This document shows positions 34,816 through 36,928 of a DNA stretch of 36,928 nucleotides, piece after piece. Location of the stretch: contig CAYWPC010000023.1 of assembly GCA_964460075.1 (NCBI GenBank), positions 1-36,928 on the forward strand, given 5' to 3'. Positions within the stretch are counted from its first letter, which is position 1. Every line of letters begins with the position of its first letter. The notes below the pieces were generated by a model. That model did no database searches. It was not told where the DNA came from and saw only the letters and a list, made by a program, of their open reading frames with translations. This DNA comes from JAMBLL01 sp964460075 (GTDB lineage Bacteria > Actinomycetota > Acidimicrobiia > Spongiisociales > UBA5794). Both the position numbers and the translations under genes were made by a program.

Positions 34816-35676
34816 ATGGCTGCCACGCGACTCATCTTCGTCTCTGGTAAGGGCGGCACCGGAAAGTCAGCGGTCGCCTCAGGACTCGCTATCGCCAAGG
34901 CGAGATCCGGCGAGCGGGTGCTCGCAATCGACATGAGCGTGAGTTCTGGCCTCGCTACCCATCTCGGCTCGAAGCAGCTGCACTACCAACCCTCAGAGAT
35001 GCGCGACGGCTTGTTCGCCATAGGAATCGACCGCGCTGCCGCTCTCGACGAGTATCTCAAGTTGCAACTGCGTGTTCCCCAGGGCGCCCCCACGAAGCAG
35101 ATAGCGGGCGCTCTCGGTGCGTTGGCTGAGACTGCGCCAGGGGTCAGGGAGATCATCAGCATCGGAAAGCCCCTCTATGAGACGTGGAAGGGAACGTGGG
35201 ACACGGTCATTGTCGATGCTCCGTCACTCGGACAGTTCCAATCGTATCTTTGCGCTCCCAAGACGATCGCGGAGCTTGTCCCAACGGGCAGCGTCAGACG
35301 ACAAGCGAAACGGCTTGAGGCAACACTCTTGGACCCAAAAGTGACATCGGTGATCCTCGTGACGACACCCTCCGAGCTTCCAATCAAGGAGACGCTCGAG
35401 TCGATCAGAGCATTCGGGTCCGATCGCCTCGCATGCGCACCGATCGTGGTGATGAACCGACTGCTCCCCCATGGAAACATGGATAACACTCGCATCGGCG
35501 AGCTGCCAGAGGGCCCGCTCAGAGATGCCGCAATCCTTCAGACACAGCTCGAGGCTGATCAGGTTAAGTGGGTAGATGCCATCGAAACGGCGTGGTGCCT
35601 GCCGTATCTGCGAGGTGTGCTTACACCGCTCGAGGTTTCGTTGCACCTCTCCGACAAGGTTGGTTCTCTGCCATGA
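34816..35676 (+). CDS. ArsA/Get3-like ATPase, subunit A (Rv3679-like)
   Basis: The 286-residue cytosolic P-loop protein has the deviant Walker A GKGGTGKS (11-18), with signature Lys12 and P-loop Lys17. Switch I is altered: after the strand AIDMSVSSGLATHLG (Asp39), the catalytic Asp expected in the LAD position is Thr48. Switch II is DAPSLG. The family includes Get3 and ArsA; in mycobacteria Rv3679 and Rv3680 form a heteromeric Get3-like complex. There is no ArsB, so arsenite transport is unlikely. ATG 34816 is supported by aagga upstream (34809-34813, close). Its stop overlaps the next ATPase start (ATGA), so the two are made together in equal amounts. Confidence 0.88.
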   Translation: MAATRLIFVSGKGGTGKSAVASGLAIAKARSGERVLAIDMSVSSGLATHLGSKQLHYQPSEMRDGLFAIGIDRAAALDEYLKLQLRVPQGAPTKQIAGALGALAETAPGVREIISIGKPLYETWKGTWDTVIVDAPSLGQFQSYLCAPKTIAELVPTGSVRRQAKRLEATLLDPKVTSVILVTTPSELPIKETLESIRAFGSDRLACAPIVVMNRLLPHGNMDNTRIGELPEGPLRDAAILQTQLEADQVKWVDAIETAWCLPYLRGVLTPLEVSLHLSDKVGSLP

Positions 35677-36722
35677 CAACCCACACCATCATCGTGACCG
35701 GTGCTGGCGGGGTTGGCAAGACAACCATTTCGGCGGCCATCGCTGCAAGCCTCGCCGAACGCGGTCGTCGAACGCTGGTTCTCACCATCGATCCTGCCAA
35801 ACGGCTCGCAGATACGCTCGGCATCAGTCATATCGGCGATGACCCCCAGCCGGTTTCCGGCCAGGAAAACATGTGGGCCGCGATGCTCGACGTGTCGTCG
35901 TCGTGGGAGGCGATCATCTATCGCTACGCCGATCCCCAGGTTGGAGACCGACTCCTCGTCAACCCATATTTTCGTGCGCTTGCGGACCGGTTCCCTGCCG
36001 CTCAAGCATTTGCAGCCGCTGAGCGGATGGCCGAGTACATCGAATCCAAGCAGTACGACGCTCTGGTTATCGACACGCCACCGTCAGGTGGAGGAATCGA
36101 CTTCTTCACTGCCCCTGCAAGGACGAGTGAGCTCGTGTCAGGCAAGCTTCTCAAATGGTTGACAGGCTCGCACATTCCAGGGCGAAGCATCCTCTTTCGC
36201 TTCGCGGCAAGGCCGATGCTGAAACTCGCAGACACGATCCTCGGTGGTCCCCTGCTGTCAGACGTTGCGAATTTTCTGATCGACCTACGAACCATGCACG
36301 ACAGCCTCTCGGCTCGTTCTCTGACCATGGACCGGTACTTGCACAAGGCGACAACCATCGTTGTTACGACAGCGGACCCGACGCCGGTCCACGAGACTAA
36401 GCGGTTCTTCAGACACCTCGAGGGAGTTTCGATCGAGCCGTCGGGAATCATTTTCAACAGATCGCTGCCGCTCGCGTGGATCGCTGCCGCGGAGAAGCCG
36501 ATCCGTGACGTCCCGGACGCCGAGTTACGGGCAAGGGCACGAACAAACCTACGGACGTGGGCTACCGAAGCACGACGTCAGGATGATGCCGCAAACGAAC
36601 TCGCAGCCCGCTATGCCGTTGCAATGTATACGATCGGCATCGCGGCGCCTGCGCCGGACGATCTGCAAGGACTTCGCCTGCTCGTGGAGAGCACCGACCT
36701 TCTCGACGACTTGGGCTTCTAG
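35673..36722 (+). CDS. ArsA/Get3-like ATPase, subunit B (Rv3680-like)
   Basis: From ATG 35673 the protein has 349 residues. The P-loop is GAGGVGKTT, with Ala11 where ArsA and Get3 have the intermolecular signature Lys; the P-loop Lys16 is kept. Switch I is intact (DPAKRLADTLG, Asp40 and Asp47), as is switch II (IDTPPSGGG). These features complement subunit A, which has the signature Lys but not the switch I Asp. A middle helical part (about 95-230; SKQYDALVID, FFTAPARTSELV, LIDLRTMHDSL) could hold a hydrophobic groove as in Get3, but this was not shown. The frame opens at 35568 inside the upstream gene; the ATG overlapping its stop is preferred. Confidence 0.88.
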   Translation: MTTHTIIVTGAGGVGKTTISAAIAASLAERGRRTLVLTIDPAKRLADTLGISHIGDDPQPVSGQENMWAAMLDVSSSWEAIIYRYADPQVGDRLLVNPYFRALADRFPAAQAFAAAERMAEYIESKQYDALVIDTPPSGGGIDFFTAPARTSELVSGKLLKWLTGSHIPGRSILFRFAARPMLKLADTILGGPLLSDVANFLIDLRTMHDSLSARSLTMDRYLHKATTIVVTTADPTPVHETKRFFRHLEGVSIEPSGIIFNRSLPLAWIAAAEKPIRDVPDAELRARARTNLRTWATEARRQDDAANELAARYAVAMYTIGIAAPAPDDLQGLRLLVESTDLLDDLGF

Positions 36723-36881
36723 TCGACTGTCGCTGGATCGCTGCCTGAGCCTCTCCGCGATATCGGTGTCACCCAGCCATTGTGCACGACGAAGGCCACC
36801 AGAGGATTCCTCAAGGTGGAGGACGATGCCAGGCTGGCCGGCACCAAGGCATATCGTGGCGATCGTTTCCCCGACAGGCCG
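36723..36881. other. Intergenic tail between subunit B and a partial minus-strand gene
   Basis: No convincing gene start is present in these 159 bases. An imperfect hairpin is formed by ccacc with ggtgg, and gagg with cctc inside it (about 36799-36822), without a T-run. The codon-aligned frames on both strands stay free of stops across the segment and look protein-like, which may be a by-product of codon bias or a decayed end of the neighbouring gene. Confidence 0.4.
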
Positions 36882-36928
36882 CTAGAAGACTGCAGACGGT
36901 CCGAAGAGCTCCTGTAGTTCAGCGAAAA
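36882..36928 (-). CDS. 3' end of an unidentified gene cut by the window edge
   Basis: Reading the minus strand from the edge, one frame gives FAELQELFGPSAVF followed by TAG (36882-36884). The short C-terminus is amphipathic and natural-looking, but 14 codons do not allow an assignment. It would be convergent with subunit B of the Get3-like pair. In mycobacteria whiB4 lies here on the opposite strand, but this tail does not look like a WhiB C-terminus. Confidence 0.3.
   Translation of the reverse strand, partial: FAELQELFGPSAVF

Noticed and set aside
34816..36722. Arsenite efflux (ArsAB) system
   Set aside because: No arsB, arsC, arsR or arsD is present, and the two ATPases are separate degenerate subunits of the Get3-like type.

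Overview
This window is a stretch of a medium-to-high-GC actinobacterial chromosome. It is probably from a deep-branching lineage such as Acidimicrobiia, but no 16S or other rank-defining marker is present, so the class is a guess. The support is GTG and TTG starts, a Tad/Flp pilus without an outer-membrane secretin, an Rv3679/Rv3680-type ATPase pair, and the gene order trpE..trpCFBA - polA - rpsA .. coaE - uvrB, which matches the Rv1609-Rv1633 region of Mycobacterium tuberculosis as I remember it.

Layout. From 68 to 2681 (minus) lie uvrB and coaE. Divergent from coaE is a NarL-type histidine kinase and response regulator pair (2684-4842, plus), followed by a 57-codon Flp pilin (4976-5149) with a very strong terminator. 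From 5259 to 12160 (minus) runs a Tad operon: cpaB, cpaE/tadZ, tadA, tadB, tadC and an uncharacterised polytopic membrane protein. Upstream of that operon are rpsA, carrying an unusual repeat-containing acidic N-terminus, then polA and a small coiled-coil gene. Above these are a TadG-like and a TadE gene (16944-19089). The pilus genes therefore flank and interrupt the conserved polA-rpsA-coaE-uvrB block. A plus-strand tRNA-Leu(CAA) separates them from the tryptophan genes.

From 19451 to 27280 (minus) the transcription order is ccdA, trpE, an OmpR-type response regulator, its histidine kinase, trpC, trpF, trpB, trpA. The two-component pair sits inside the trp cluster and appears to have its own promoter. 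trpD and trpG are not in the window. From 27449 to 32826 is a compact set of single genes with overlapping or abutting ends: an MFS transporter, a MATE exporter, endonuclease III, a hotdog thioesterase, two small membrane proteins and an EamA transporter. The last part (32908-36722) holds a long tandem-domain ThyX-like protein, a small conserved protein, and two overlapping ArsA/Get3-like ATPase genes whose active-site motifs are degenerate in complementary ways.

No CRISPR array, insertion sequence, integrase, prophage gene or rRNA was seen. No gene-free stretch exceeds 300 bases. The most interesting items are the complementary ATPase pair, the ThyX-like protein with its signature motif split between two halves, the pilus genes placed around polA/rpsA, the RpsA N-terminal repeats, and the two-component system inside the trp cluster.
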